NCBI GenBank assembly: GCA_015680685.1
Contig: MNCI01009062.1
Coordinates: 131,997-195,996 of the forward strand
Direction of reading: 5' to 3'
Length of the DNA: 64,000 bases
Source of the DNA: Gnetum montanum
Taxonomy: Eukaryota > Streptophyta > Gnetopsida > Gnetales > Gnetaceae
The notes under the pieces: generated by a model
Seen by the model: the letters and a program-made list of their open reading frames with translations, nothing else
Database searches by the model: none
Told to the model about the DNA's origin: nothing
Made by a program: the position numbers and the translations under genes
Shown here: positions 46,280 through 59,585 of the stretch, in pieces
How positions within the stretch are numbered: position 1 is the first letter of the stretch
Layout of the letters: every line of letters begins with the position of its first letter

Positions 46280-48054
46280 TGAAACACCACTATTTTTGGC
46301 CTAACACTATGAAATGAGAATAACCCAGAGTATTTTTAGCTTTTTCGAGGTAAAAATTTGACTAAGGTATGGAACTCAAGCCCACTTGCTCAAGCCATCT
46401 TGCTCAATCCAACTTGCTCAAGCCAGCTTGCTCAAGCTCAGCTTGTCAAGATCATTTTCCCTCAGCGTGAGTAACTCTAATGACTCCAAGATCAAGTTAA
46501 ATCTAGTCTAAATTTGAGATTGCAATCCATCCTCAAGGGCCACTAATGTCCACTCCAAGTTTTAGCATTCCTAGATTCAAATTTTGAGACAAATTATTCA
46601 CATTTTCACACTCACGATGTCACTCATGCTGAGGTCACGTTGGCAGCGTGAGTACAGTGTGAGCAACTTTCAAAGCCTCAAAATCGAGTCAAAATGACCT
46701 AAATTCAAGGGTGCAAGTAATCCTTAGGGTTCACTATTGATAGCTATGGGTCCTAGCATTTAGAATTCTATATTTTAGGCCCAAAATCACAAGTTTTTGC
46801 AGCTCACGCTGTGGTCACACTGCACTCACGCTGGCAGCATGAGTCCAACGTGAGCTGCCAAAAGTGGCTTAAAAAAAGTCACATTCAGGATCAAATTTCA
46901 ACTTGTAGGTCACTCACAAGGTCAACCATAGTTAGGAAATTTTTGTCCTCAAGAAATAGGTTTCAAAGTTTAAAATTTGGTGTAAAATATGTCATTTTTG
47001 GCTCACTCACGTTGAGGTCACACTAAGGTCACTCTGGTAGCGTGAGTGCAGCGTGAGTACTGCTCACGCTCAGTCAAAAGCACCTAATCTCATGCTGACG
47101 ACATGCCAAGACAAAATCAACTCATGTTGGAAGCTCTGGTGAAGAAAAGATACCTCAAATAGCCACAAATCCACTCAGATCAACATCCTGCAGTAGTCAA
47201 TCTAGAGATCGAGAAGATTCAAGCGAGCCAGAGTCAAATTCTCTCATTGTACATTATCTTCTTCATTGTAAATGTTCATCATTTATGGCCTAGCCAAGCT
47301 CTTACTCTCTAAATTATATGTGCTTCCATAAGCGTAAGCTAGCTCGGCCAAGCCAACACATGCTGTAAGATAAAATGTATCTGGTCAAAAATGTAGCTTA
47401 CCCAACACGTCCAACTCACACACAGCGGTCCATCGAACACGAGTCACTTGATCCATTTTCCTTTTATCTCTCAGCTGTTGATTTCATCCCTAAATTCCAT
47501 GCCCAAGCCTAGCCAAACCCTATAAATACCCTATCAATTCACATAAACATGGTTGACAATTTTGAAGGTTGATGGCTTAAGAAACATAGGCCAGCAATCC
47601 TTGGATGCTCAGGCACACTTGACTTGTTGTATCCAAGCACTTCTGAAACGCATCACCATGGGGCTTGGTGCTTGACCTACCATCCACACATGTAGCTACA
47701 CTTTGACTGGTGCATATCCTTTCTAAGTAATACAATACAGTACATTTTTCCATCCATTATATTGTTCACTTTGTTTTACATTTCATTTGCAATATTGTTC
47801 TGTGTATGATCTGTTTTCATTTTGCACATCACTATTTACATTTCAAACATCAGTCATGATAACCCCAGCACAAGCCGTAGTTTACGCTCAAGAAAGTCCT
47901 TGGTTGATTTGCATGCAGACCATCCAAGGTACTCTGCCTTTGTTTTCTTTTCCAGCTTGCCCTCACGTGAAGGCAGGGTTAGCTGTGTTTTTTCAATGAT
48001 CTTTTGATGTTTATTTTCTCTTCCAGCCTTACATTGATGATTTAGGTTAGTACA
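46280..48054 (+). repeat. Element C 5' LTR (1775 bp)
   Basis: Starts TGAAACACCAC, as in the minus-strand LTR of A, and ends TTAGGTTAGTACA. 47870-48054 aligns with the reverse complement of the A LTR end (CATCCAAGGTACTCTGCC). TATAAATA at 47521-47528 is the likely promoter. 46450-47100 is dense in CTCACGCTG and CAGCGTGAG words and their decayed forms. Confidence 0.8.
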
Positions 48055-48392
48055 GTAAATTGGCGTTAGAAGGATGGCCTGACTTGTTTATTATCCATCA
48101 AAACATTGATCACGCTACCTATTCAAATGCTGCATAGAAGAAGTGCCAAGACTAAAGCCCAGCTTGTCTAGCTAGCTTACATACACCAGCTTGACTTACC
48201 CATCCTATCCCCAGATATCTCACGCTACAGCTACTCACGCTGCAAGTGGTCACACTACAGTTACTCACGCTACAACTACTCACGCTGTTAGTTCATGCTG
48301 CCATTAGCTCATGCTGCAGCTACTCATGCTATTAGTTCACATTGCTAGTTGCTCATGCTCAACTCGTCTAGCCCAGTTTACTTACACTCACT
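48055..48392 (+). other. Element C primer site and leader
   Basis: Primer site TGGCGTTAGAAGGATGGCC at 48061-48079. 48220-48365 holds about ten CTCACGCTG/CTCATGCTG units in loose tandem, alternating with CAGCTACT. Non-coding. Confidence 0.7.
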
Positions 48393-50590
48393 ATGGAATC
48401 CTCCTAGATTAACCCAGTGACACTACCGATCTCTGACTTTGGGGCTGAAACCTTGAACCCTGTGATTGCTATAGAACCCATAACTATTATTGAATAGATA
48501 TACCCCCAAGGCCATACATGCTAGTCACTTAGGCTACATGGCAAAGACCCTACTTATGAAACTCTTACACCCGAACAATATAACTTCATTTGTGTCAAGA
48601 TCTAAGCCAACTTGACTATCGATCGTGTAGAGAGGAAAGCAAAGAGAGACTATGAACTTATTTATAAAGGAGGTCATGAGTTGATCCCCATAGCATTTGA
48701 TATAATCTCTCTTTTGAAACACCATCATCAACTTATATCTCAGCTCCTCATGGCAAGGAGCCAAGCCTTACAACCTCCTCCGATAGAGCCTCAGGGTGGA
48801 GATGAGGAAGATGACTTTGCAGACCAATATGAGCATGGAGATTCATATCATATTGTTAGTTCCCATGCCCATAAAAACTAATTATTCCAACCTTTCTTGG
48901 AAGAAACCATACTTGCACCTTTATCCACGAACGCTCGACCACCAGCCTCCCTATAAGAAGTACCCACTTCCATCCCCATCTTCTCCAAGCTCAGCCTTCA
49001 ATTTGACACGTCCACTTCCATCATACCTCTGCAAGTACAATCTCAACAACCCCCTCCTCAAGCTAATGCAGGTTTAATTATCCAACCTTAGGTAATTGGT
49101 ATGCCATCCTTCATACTAGCCTCTACAACCATCCATTACGTACCACAAGTGCAAATTCAAAAATCACCATTTATTACTTCCGTCCAACACGTTCAAGGTG
49201 TTACCTCACAAGCTGTGGCTGGGTAGTGGGTTCAACCAGCTATTCAGTAGCACCAATCCACTCAACAAAATGTACCATGCCTTGCAGTCCCATCTCTGAA
49301 TCTCACTCCACAACAACAATTGACAATCCAACAGTCTCCATTTCCGCAAATAATATAACAATCGAATTATCATTAGTCACAACCCACTCAACCCACTAGT
49401 TTTCCTAACACCAAAGAGTGCACAAACACAAAGAAAATGATACATTCGATAATAGAGGAGATAAGGTGCCTTAAAACTATGAACACTAAGGAAATTAAGG
49501 TACTGGACTTCTATCAAGATGATCCAATCAGTCCCTTGGTTCCACCGCTAACCTTGCCAAAGGGAGTCTCATTACCCCAACTAACCAAGCACAATGGAGA
49601 GGGAGATCCAAATGCCCACTTAGTAACATTTCGAACAGAATGTCTATGGCTTCAATCATGGCCCCATGTAATTCTATGTGTGTTTGCTATGTCCTTAATG
49701 GAAAAAGAATTAGATTGGTATTGAGCTTTACCTCGTAGTTCTATATCTTCTCTAGAAGATTTGTTGCACTAGTTTGTCATCAATTTTAAATATAATTTAA
49801 AGCCTGAAGCTATGCTAGATAGCTTGATTCAGATTTAAAAAGCATCGTTAGAACCAATGCAAAAATTTATCCAAAGGTGGAGTGCAGCTCTCAACGAACT
49901 TCACGAGTCCATCCCTGAAACATATCTGCTTACCATCCTTAAAGTGGCTGTGAATGACTTTATCAAATCGAAGCTTTATTATTTAAATGCCCGTACTTTA
50001 AGCCAAACATTTGTGCAAATTAAGAACATAGAAGAGGCGGTGTGCAAACAAGTAACGATCCAGCTTATTCAACCTTTAGGAACCAACATATGAGGAAAGA
50101 AAAAGATAAATCCAAAATGACAGTAGCGGCGGTGGTAGAAACAACTCGACCTAACTATCCAGGACAAAAAGGAAAAAAACCTGCTACTTCAACTGGCCAT
50201 GAAAGAAACACACCAGTGTCTACATCCGAATCCTCATCAAATAGAAACACCAACATGGGTCACAGTCGTACATTTGAATGAAAAGACCCCACCCAATATA
50301 CATCCTTGCCTATGAAGCCTTCACAATTTCTTGAGCAACTTCTAAAGGCCAGATTAATCAAACATAAAAAAATGTCTCTAATGGCATCTCAAAAACATGA
50401 TCGATTCTATGAGTTGGCCAAGAACCTAGGTTTAGCAACAACTAATGAACCCCCCATTCGAAGAGGCTTTAGGTTGGATAGGTTTTATGAATATCACCAA
50501 TGGTGTGGTCATGGAACTAATTACCGTTTCACATCAAAATAGGATATAAAATGCATGATTGATAGGGGGATATCGTATTTGACAAGGAAA
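48393..50590 (+). pseudogene. gag: Element C gag
   Basis: Collinear with the A gag in broken frames: EQYNFICVKI, DYELIYKGGHELIPIAFD and EEDDFADQYEHGDSYHI in the N-terminal part, LDFYQDDPISPLVPPLTLPK at 49500, KFIQRWSAALNELHESIPET at 49860, SKLYYLNARTLSQTFVQIKN near 49970. The knuckle region near 50480 has lost its cysteines (FYEYHQWCGHGTNYRF). Several stops. Function lost. Confidence 0.8.
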
Positions 50591-52148
50591 ACCTAGTAAG
50601 ACCCCAAAACCAACCCATGGGGGTCTACAAGAATCCTCTCAATACCAATGATGCATCATATGTGATTAATACTATCCATGTGGAGAACAGATAAGACGTC
50701 CTACGAAAACCTTTTGTGATTCACAGGCCCTCTAAAAATACACCTACCTCAACCTCTCTTCAAACTCCTTTCATCACACACACGTTCCCCACACCAAAAA
50801 AATCATTAGTCATCTGCGTACCTCCTTTTTTGCAACAACAACCACAACGTCTGAAAATTGACCCAGTCCCTTTGTGATTTGGATGCCAAAACACCTCGAC
50901 ATGCAACCCACTGCCATTCCCTCACGACCCCTACGAGAACGTCTTGCCGATAGGATAACAAGAGATCACCTAGAAAGAGAACATCATGAGCACAAATTAG
51001 GACCACCAAAGCCTATACTACTAAACGTTGTTTCCATGGTTCTGTCCAGTAATGAGCCTAGCACGAGTCATCAAAAAATGATAATGTCATGGGTCGTGTC
51101 CCGAACCCAGCATCCTTAGTTACCAATGCAAAAATTCCTCCACGAGAAATATGAATGCTGGGTCAAATGGATCAAGTCTTCATAGATAAGGGTGTTCCAA
51201 ATGGTAAAGATCTAGCAAGTGCATTAACCCAAGTCATGTAGGCTTTGAAAAAAAAGAATACTTCTTTAAGCCTATATGATTTATTAATGACTTCAACCGT
51301 ACATTGGGAAGCACTCTGCGTATGTTGACTTTGATCCTTGTTAGTGAGGACCTTCCCACAAATGAGCCATCCATTTATGCGGTACTGTCCCCACAACCAT
51401 AGGAGTCAAAGACCACATCCCTAGAGTTTCATACTAATAACATTAAATGAGAGGAGAAGATGAGAGAAGTTACTACAGCCCCTATGTTCATAATGATACA
51501 AGTTGATCATTTCAAGATACGTAGGGTGCATGTCGATGATAGTGCGGCAACAAACATAATACCTTTTCCCGTCATTGAAAAACTGGAACTTACTAAAAAA
51601 ATACAACCCATGATGACTTCTTTCTTAGAATCCTTTAGTGGTTCCTGTGTTGTGATGAAAGGTATGGTTACCTTAGATTTCATAGCAAGGGACCAATTCC
51701 CCACATCAGCTGAATTGGTAGTAGTTGACGAAATGCTAGGGTTTAATCTGATTCTAGGACATCCTTAGCTAGCCCAACTTAGAGCCATATCCTCACCAAT
51801 CCATCAAGAGATCCACCTACCTTACAAAGGTAGTGAGATCATCATACATGGGGATACAACAAAATTATTTACTTTCTCACACTTAGGAATGGATCAAGGG
51901 TTAGAAATTGAGTTTTCTGAGCCTAATCAAGGAACCATGAGCATACTTAAAGACATGCTAATTCATGATCCTACTAAAATTGAGGAAGCATTGGAAAACA
52001 CAAACATAGGAGCCATTCCCACTGATGTCTCTTGGTTGGAATTATCTTTTGATATCTCCAGTGAAGGGAAAGGTGAATATAAGATCATACCTATGTGCCC
52101 AACCCCTCACATCAAATTACGAAGGATTAGAAGGAAACTCAATAATTA
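50591..52148 (+). pseudogene. pro: Element C protease
   Basis: The best part is the open frame 51460-51768, with VHVDDSAATNIIPFPVIEKL (active-site DDSA where A has DDGA), LESFSGSCVVMKGMVTLDFI and FNLILGHP. Upstream, 50600-51450 matches the gag-protease linker of A with many stops. The frame ends KLRRIRRKLNN at 52148, directly before the predicted 5' side of the gag-pol interval. Confidence 0.8.
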
Positions 52149-52551
52149 AGGTGAATTACCACATGTTTGGAGAGATGTTAAACTACCAACCATCTTGTAT
52201 GATGTTAAATTTCCAACGAACGTCCACAATGACATTAAACTAGCCATGGTCAGAAATGGTTTGTCCCTTTTAAAATTCCTGAAACTGTTATCTCTTTCAG
52301 CCCACCATGGCCTAAAACTAGTAATCTCTTTCTCTTTTCAACATAGATGAAATAGTCCACCATGACTTTAAATGCCTTTAAAATAGAGCCTAATATGTCA
52401 TAAGTTTACAAACATTCACTATGTTATGTCAACTTTTTGTTTAGATGTTACAAGTTACAATTTCGATTCATGCATTTTTGTTACTTTTCTTTTTCAAATA
52501 TTTGCTTCATGTTTCACTCTACATTTTAGAAACTCATTTTACATTCAGTTA
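52149..52551. repeat. Reversed mini-hairpin units after protease (C)
   Basis: Units read as stem, loop, stem, then TTAAACTA or similar: GTCCACAATGAC-ATTAAACTA (52224), GCCCACCATGGC-CTAAAACTA (52299), AGTCCACCATGACT-TTAAATG (52353). This is the reverse complement orientation of the A and B arrays, in keeping with C lying on the opposite strand. Confidence 0.6.
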
Positions 52552-54253
52552 TGTAGCGACCAAAAATGTCAGTGGCTAGAAAACATCGGGGGGTTGGTGG
52601 ACACGATAGTTTCGATCCTGTACCCACGGGAGGGCCGTGCTAGGTGTGTACAGATATGGGACACCCTGAATGGTCTGGTCGATCAGACAGGGACTTACAT
52701 CGGTGTCTATATAGCCTTTTGCAACATATATTTTTGAGACAGAATGGAAATGCAAAATAATGCTTGAAAGTAAATAAAGCAGAAAAATGTGACAACAATG
52801 CGAAGCAATGCTTGAAAACGAATAAACAAAAAATAATGCAAACGAGATGACAGGCAAGAAATAAAGTAAAGTGTAGTTAGAAACATGCACTACTCCGAAG
52901 CTACAAGTTTGCTCTGTCAGGGTGGATACAATCAGATGCACAGTGTGATGGAGTGCAAAGATCCCGAGAGTAACCAGGACATGTCGAGCAAAGAAGGTGG
53001 TGTGCTTTTGCACGGACTTAGATGTTGATGGTGCATGGATTCTACCAAGGTGGTAGAATAAGGGAGATAGAACAAAATGCTACTTAAAAATGCTAACTGT
53101 TTGCAGTGTCAAACATGAAGCTTACAATGCTTGATGTTACAATGTGCTGGGGAGAGAGCTTGAATGCCAAAGAAAGAGAGTAGGGGACGTAGCGAAGGAG
53201 AGTCAACCAGATCAGGGATTTAACCTCTTTTGAATGCTGTTTTCCAAAAAATTCTAAACTCTTTGAATGCTATTTCTCAGGGTATTTATAGGGCTAAGGG
53301 TATGCAAAAGGGATGGTTTGGACGCCACGCACCTTGGGCCTTCGTTGACTTGCTGGCGCCACTCACGCCATGTATGACCATTAGACCTACAAGACCATTG
53401 TAATGCAAACTTGTCATGTAATAACTGTGAGCCTGCCACGTCGTAATTATGCCTTCATCGTCTGGAATGGTCTGATTAGGTGAAGTACATTGATGTCGCA
53501 CAACCACCTACATGCCTAGCTGTGCTTTGTAGCATAGCATGCTTGGCATAGCATAGAATCTTGTCACATGTTCTGCTATGTGTTGCATGCTTGCTACACT
53601 ATGCTACGCTACGTAGTGTTGTGTAGCGTAGCGTAGCAACTAGCCTTAGTCACGAAATTTTTTCCGATTTGCAAACTTTGTCTTCTATGATGCAAGTCTT
53701 GCAAACTTCGCTGATTCTGCCCTTTGAGTTGCCTTCTATCCCTTCCACAGGATTGCTACGCCTCATTGCACCATGTAGCTCAGCGTAGCGTAGCAATAGA
53801 CATGGTCCATCACTTCCTGACAAAAAGGGACATCATTGCAGAACTTGAAATTGGGTGAGGGGAGTGGTAGTAAAGCTGTTGCCATGCTACACTACATGGC
53901 ATAGCATAGCATAGCACTTTGTCTTGCCATCGTCTTCTGAATCTTTCTACGCTATGAGGCATAGCGTAACGTTGTAGAATTCATGACTTAGAAAAATTGT
54001 CAAACTATTTTTTGTGCATCCAGAATGTTGCTGCCCACTCTGCACACTGTTTCTGAGTAGGCTATCAGCTGGGTAGGCTACTTTGGTGGATAGGTAGGAT
54101 GACGCAGAACCTGTCCATGCTCAAAGTAGAAAATTTTCTAAATTGGCCAGCCTAAACTTAGAACGTTCTTCTCCTAATGAACTTCCATAGTGCTACGCAG
54201 ACTGCAAGGTCCTAGTGAAGCAAGAATGACCCCACATTTTTAAGGATGTTTCA
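52552..54253 (-). repeat. Element B 3' LTR (1702 bp)
   Basis: Starts TGTAGCGACC and ends AAGGATGTTTCA (plus sense). The inner end matches A (GTGGTGTTTCATTAGCTCC compared with GGATGTTTCATTGGCCC). TATTTATA at 53283-53290 is the complement of a TATAAATA promoter. 53570-53970 and 54190 are rich in GCTACGCTA, TAGCGTAGC and decayed TGCTATGC words. Confidence 0.8.
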
Positions 54254-55264
54254 TTGGCCCTCTTTGTCAACTTTTAGAGAATAGAATCAATAGATGTTGG
54301 CAAAGAATACGAAACACCGTAGCAGGAAAAATGCTAAGGTTATTACTCGATGAGTGTCGAGACGTCGCTTGGCCATACTTGAGAGTGTTGCATTGGTTTT
54401 GTAGAGGTTAAGGTAAAGAATAAAGATGATGTTTAGCAGAGTCCCTCATCAGAGTGCTCTGAGGGGCTCATTTGTGTTTTCATCTTTGGCTAGCACTGTT
54501 CTTGAACCTCTTGTAGGGCAGGTGTTTCCTTTGCAAGATGAGTTGTGTTACATCCATGAAGGATTTTGACTTGCCTATAGACACCTTCCATATGACGCAT
54601 TGTGTTACGCATGTGCTAGAATTTTCACATTGAAGTAGCTAAGCTAGCTAAGGCACTCACTTCATGGCGCTGTAGCATTTGCTGCTATAGCAAGACGTGC
54701 CTGCAGGGGCATAGGTCTTGCTGGTTGCTGGCATTGTTGTAACTATTGGGAACTATCGCTAGTGTGAGATGCCCAAAGTAGGAAGGCTAGTAATGGCCAT
54801 CGTAGCACCAGTGTGGAGGAGCTGGCCTCAGAGGTGCTGGGAGTCGTTGTGGGCGCGGATGCACTGGAATCCTGCCAAAGGCATGCATGCTTAGTTCAGC
54901 TATGGGATCGGCTACCACATAGCTAAATGTCATGCTAGCTGAGATGTTGGCAAGGGATTAGAGAGTAACAATATTATGGCCGAGCCACAATACTGCTGGC
55001 AATCTAGATGCGAGAACTAGCCTAGGAACTACCTTCAGGGTGATGGGCCATGGAGACGGTAGGTTCAAAGGGCCAGTATGACACCATATGACATCTTCGA
55101 AGGGTTAGCATGATGCCAAGGGTTATGGCATCGTGTGTGTCCTAGACCGCATTCTCAGTGTGTCGTGAACGGCGTTCCAGAGCTACGACGTCCCACCCAT
55201 ATGTTGGCATCGCATCCATTCGTTCGATGTGTCTTTGGTGCTGGTACATGTTGGGGATGCGACA
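54254..55264. other. Element B 3' untranslated region
   Basis: Purine tract at 54254-54270 (minus CAAAGAGGGCCAATG). The rest has no coding region or repeat that I can support. Confidence 0.5.
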
Positions 55265-55600
55265 TGAACCTAGTTTAAGGTCTTGGTAGACCGTGTGCTG
55301 GTTTAAGGTCCCAGTGGAATGCTGTGCCAGTTTAAGGTCCCAGCAGAATGTACATGGCAATTTATTGTCGTAGCAGATGTGCAATGCCAGTTTATAGTCA
55401 TAGTGGACTAACAGTGCTAGTTTTACGTCGTAGCAGACGGTTTCCGCCAGTTTAACGTCATTGCAGACACTACTCGATGCTGCTAGTTTATCATCATTGT
55501 AGATGCTACTCGATGCTGTTGCTAGTTTATCGTCATAGCCTATGGTGCTTGGTGTGACTACTAGTTTATCGTCGTAGCAGATGGTGCTTATTGTTACTGT
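55265..55600. repeat. AGTTTA mini-hairpin array downstream of integrase (B)
   Basis: About ten units. Stems include GGTC/GACC (55279), AGTC/GACT (55397), CGTC/GACG (55427) and CATC/GATG (55489), each after GTTTA with a 6-nt loop such as TTGGTA, ATAGTG, GTAGCA or ATTGTA. Some units keep only one stem side. The array abuts the end of pol, as in A. Confidence 0.75.
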
Positions 55601-55606
55601 TGTGCT

Positions 55607-58600
55607 TTAGACGTAGTACGGCTTGAGGTACGAGTGGTTCATCAGGTTGGCGAACTCGTTGCAGTCCATGTCTACCAGTTTGAAGGCTCCAAAGGCTTTA
55701 GTAACCACATAAGAACCTTCCCAGTTAGCTAAGAATTTTCTCACGTGCTCACAGGTGGCCTTGAGGACAAGGTCTCCCTTCTACACTGGTTGTCGATGCG
55801 GTTCTACATAGTGCCTCTGCTACTGTTTGTTCTGATAGTACTTGATACATCTCAGCATTTTCACGCATTTCTCCTCTACTGAATCAAGGTCGATGGTTCG
55901 CAATTCGTTGTTCTGGGCTTTGCTTATGACATCAGATAGAATCATTCAGAGTGAGGGTACCTGCAACTCAAGAGGCAATACAGCTTTAGATTCGTAAACA
56001 AGACTATAAGGGGTCTTACTTCTTGCAGTTTGGCACATCATTCGGTAGGCCTAGATGACATAGAGGATTTGCTTGTGCCACCACCTCTTATTGTTGTTAA
56101 GCATCCACTTTAACAAGTTGATGATGGACTTATTTGTAGCCTCCTCTTACCTGTTCGCCTGCGGATAATAAGGGGAAGAAAATGATTGTTTAATTCCTAG
56201 ATTACTACATAAGGTTTGGGTCTTTATACTGTTGAACTGTGGCCCATTTTCAGTCACAATAGTCATTGGAAGCCCAAACCTAGTTACGATGTTATCAAGG
56301 ATGAAATGGTAGATTTGCTGAAACGTCATCTTCCTCAGGGGAATAGCCTCCACCCACTCGGTAAAATACTCTGTGGTAGTGATAATGAAGCTATGCCCTA
56401 TGGAGAACTTAGGCATGATAGGCCCTATGAGGTCTAGTCCGCATCATTGGAAGGGCCATGTGATTTGCGTTGGGTGCAGGTCTGTAGGTGCTATGTGTAT
56501 GAGATTTGCATATCTTTGGCACGTGTCACATGTCTTGAGTTTCGATAGGCAGTGATGCTCCATGTAGGGCCAATAGTACCCTAGGCATCTAATTTTTATG
56601 GCCATAGCCTTGGATGCTATGTGTCCACCACATAGCCCTTCATGAACCTCATTAACTACCTTTTGTACCTGCTCATCACCCATGCATGCTAGCAATATCC
56701 CATCATAGGATCGTCGGCATAGGGCATCGTTTCCCATGAGCACATATTGCCAAGCATGCTTATGAATTGCATCTCTCTGGGCCAATGTCAATCCACCTGA
56801 GGGTTCTCCATGCTGTAGATAAGCTTTAATGTTGGCATACCACTACGGGGAATCTGTAGCACTGATAGAGGCCACGTGTTCTACCTGAGTGATAGGCTCT
56901 ATGCATTCAGTGATTACAGTTGGCAGGTTTGCCAAGGAGTGTGATGGGATGTTTAACATGAGGGTAGCTAAGGCATCTACTATAGTGTTCTTGTTTCATG
57001 GCACGTGTTGCACATTAGTGGTTGCAAATTGTTTAAGTAGGATTTTTGCTAGGTCACAGTAGGGTTGCAGGTGTGTAGCCTTGCAGGTGTAGACTTTGGT
57101 GATTTGATTCACGACTAGTTGTGAATCTCCCCAGATTACCAGGTGTTGTATGCGCAGTGCTCAAGTAGTTAAGAGGCCTCTAAGTAGCCCCTCGTATTCT
57201 ACCATGTTGTTGGTGTAAGGAAACATAAAATGATAAATGGATGGGTACATTTCCCCATAGGGGAATGTGATCATGGTAGCAGTGCTACCTCCTCACGTGG
57301 TTGAGGAGCCGTTGAAATGTAAGGTAGTCTCAAAATGCGATGGGATGATGGCAACATTGCTAACGTATTCGTCTGGGAACTCGGGGTCTATGGTAGCCTA
57401 GTCGTTGACTGGCAAAGCTGTAAGTTGGGTTGCTATGGCTTGACCCTTTGTCGATGATTGACTTACATAGCATAGGTCGAACTCCGCAGTTATTGCTTTC
57501 CATCAGGCTATCCTGCTACTTTCGTATAGGTTGCTGCTGATAGCCTGGAGTATATTGCTTTTGCAAATGATGTTGGTTGTGCTGCAGAACAGGTAANNNN
57601 NNNNNNNNNNNNNNNNNNNNNNNNNNNNNNNNNNNNNNNNNNNNNNNNNNNNNNNNNNNNNNNNNNNNNNNNNNNNNNNNNNNNNNNNNNNNNNNNNNNN
57701 NNNNNNNNNNNNNNNNNNNNNNNNNNNNNNNNNNNNNNNNNNNNNNNNNNNNNNNNNNNNNNNNNNNNNNNNNNNNNNNNNNNNNNNNNNNNNNNNNNNN
57801 NNNNNNNNNNNNNNNNNNNNNNNNNNNNNNNNNNNNNNNNNNNNNNNNNNNNNNNNNNNNNNNNNNNNNNNNNNNNNNNNNNNNNNNNNNNNNNNNNNNN
57901 NNNNNNNNNNNNNNNNNNNNNNNNNNNNNNNNNNNNNNNNNNNNNNNNNNNNNNNNNNNNNNNNNNNNNNNNNNNNNNNNNNNNNNNNNNNNNNNNNNNN
58001 NNNNNNNNNNNNNNNNNNNNNNNNNNNNNNNNNNNNNNNNNNNNNNNNNNNNNNNNNNNNNNNNNNNNNNNNNNNNNNNNNNNNNNNNNNNNNNNNNNNN
58101 NNNNNNNNNNNNNNNNNNNNNNNNNNNNNNNNNNNNNNNNNNNNNNNNNNNNNNNNNNNNNNNNNNNNNNNNNNNNNNNNNNNNNNNNNNNNNNNNNNNN
58201 NNNNNNNNNNNNNNNNNNNNNNNNNNNNNNNNNNNNNNNNNNNNNNNNNNNNNNNNNNNNNNNNNNNNNNNNNNNNNNNNNNNNNNNNNNNNNNNNNNNN
58301 NNNNNNNNNNNNNNNNNNNNNNNNNNNNNNNNNNNNNNNNNNNNNNNNNNNNNNNNNNNNNNNNNNNNNNNNNNNNNNNNNNNNNNNNNNNNNNNNNNNN
58401 NNNCTTGTTCAAGTCTCGAAAGTCTATACAGATCCGTATCCCTCTCGTTTTCTTTGAAACTACAATGACATTGAACACCCATTCTGAATAGTTGACCACG
58501 TAGATGAAACCTACTTGGTATAGCTTAGTGAGTTCATCCCTCACAACTAGTGTGATTTTCGGCTTAATTTTGTGAGCTTTTTGCTTGACTTCCTTCACGT

Positions 58601-59006
58601 GTGGGTCTAGGATGATGTTGTGCTGAATTAGCCACGAATCAAGACCTGACATGTCACTGTATGACCATGTGAAGACATCGATGTTGTCTTGCAGAATTTT
58701 AGCTAAGATTTTATGTATTTGTATGTCTATGAGGGAGCTGAGTCTTAACATTTTCACCTCCCCCTTTGACGTGGTCACAAGTGTCTCGACAAGAGGATCC
58801 TCGGTTACATCCCTGGCCTCTAAGTCTATGGCGTGGACCAAGTGACTAGGCCAATCTAGGGATGCTTCTAAGGCTGCTATAGTGCTAGTCGTAGTCGACC
58901 CCCAGTCGATCATGTCGGGGTTCAATTGTCTCATGAGCTTTCCCTATGGCCCTGCTAATGTTAATGACATGGAAAGGTCACAATGGATTCCCATCTCTCA
59001 CTTGAC
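55607..59006 (-). pseudogene. pol: Element B pol (interrupted by an assembly gap)
   Basis: Starts at the 3' splice site 59007-59008 and ends LKPYYV with a TAA at 55607. RT N-terminus 58934-58404 (FTWSYSDMSGLDSW, VVSKKTRGIRICIDFRDLNK). The YxDD part is lost in the gap. Gypsy RNase H tail and second RNase H at 57590-56990 (LHFNGSSTT, NNMVEYEGLLRGL, VIWGDSQLVVNQ). Integrase 56900-56147 with HEGLCGGH, CDTCQRY, CGLDLIGP, TENGPQF (second catalytic Asp now Glu) and a stop at the position of NGQEE. C-terminal block NWEGSYVVTKAFGAFKLVD. Several stops. Inactive. Confidence 0.85.
57597..58403. other. Assembly gap (807 N)
   Basis: Run of N. By alignment with A it should hold most of RT, including the YVDD region, and the start of RNase H. 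Open frames spanning it are artefacts. Confidence 0.95.
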
Positions 59007-59119
59007 CTGCCATCATAAGATGAAAGCTTAGTTAAGGGGCATCAGAGATTGTGTGAAACAAAAATCTACAAAGCAACGCCGAGATGCAACTTGCTAAGTG
59101 TGGCAATGTAAAGATTGAA

Positions 59120-59585
59120 AGTTTGCTAGTTTAAGGTCGTGGCGGACTGCCAAGGCACAAGAGTGTAGAATTGCTAAAGGTATAAAATTGTTGATGTAAA
59201 GTGCACAACTGTGTAACTATTATGCAAATTCCAAACTGCTAGTTTAGTGTCATTTTGGACTACCATATTGCAACATGAAAAATCTTAATATGCAGGATAA
59301 TAGTAAACGAAACAGGAAATTGCGAGTATGGGAAGTGCCAAATCGTTAACGCGGAAATATGGACTGCAAACATGGAAACATGAAACCGCTAGGAATTACA
59401 ATACTACCAATGTGGAAGAGGATGTGAAAATAGCTGATGTAAGCATGTGGTGTTGTTAGTTTATTGTCATTGCGTCCCGCAAACATAACGGGTTGAAACT
59501 ACTAATTTAGGATCTTTTCGGATCCTGAGGGATGCAACTATGCTAGGATTGCTAGTTTAAGGTCTTTTGGACCCTTAATCAAAAA
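59120..59585. repeat. AGTTTA mini-hairpin array between RT and the antisense gene (B)
   Basis: About five spaced units: GGTC/GACT (59133), GTC/GAC with loop ATTTTG (59248), GTC with a decayed partner (59467), GGATC/GATCC with loop TTTTCG (59508) and GGTC/GGACC with loop TTTT (59561). Same position relative to the genes as 21929-22082 in A. Confidence 0.65.

Larger units (their letters stand above)
46280..52551 (+). mobile_element. Element C: 5' part of a Tat/Ogre-like element, interrupted by element B
   Basis: A plus-strand relative of A. 5' LTR 46280-48054, primer site 48061, leader with CTCACGCTG words, gag-protease 48393-52148, then the start of the protease-RT interval with the reversed hairpin units. 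Its sequence stops at 52551, where the element B LTR begins. The RT half and 3' LTR must lie beyond the window or be lost. A target duplication cannot be checked; the left flank is ATACT. Confidence 0.8.

Noticed and set aside
53570-53970. TAGCGTAGC cluster considered as a satellite or centromeric repeat
   Set aside because: Copies are few, irregularly spaced and confined to the element B LTR.
57508-58934. Long open frames of 304-472 codons
   Set aside because: They run through the 807-base N gap, so the length is an artefact. Only the RT N-terminal part outside the gap is real.
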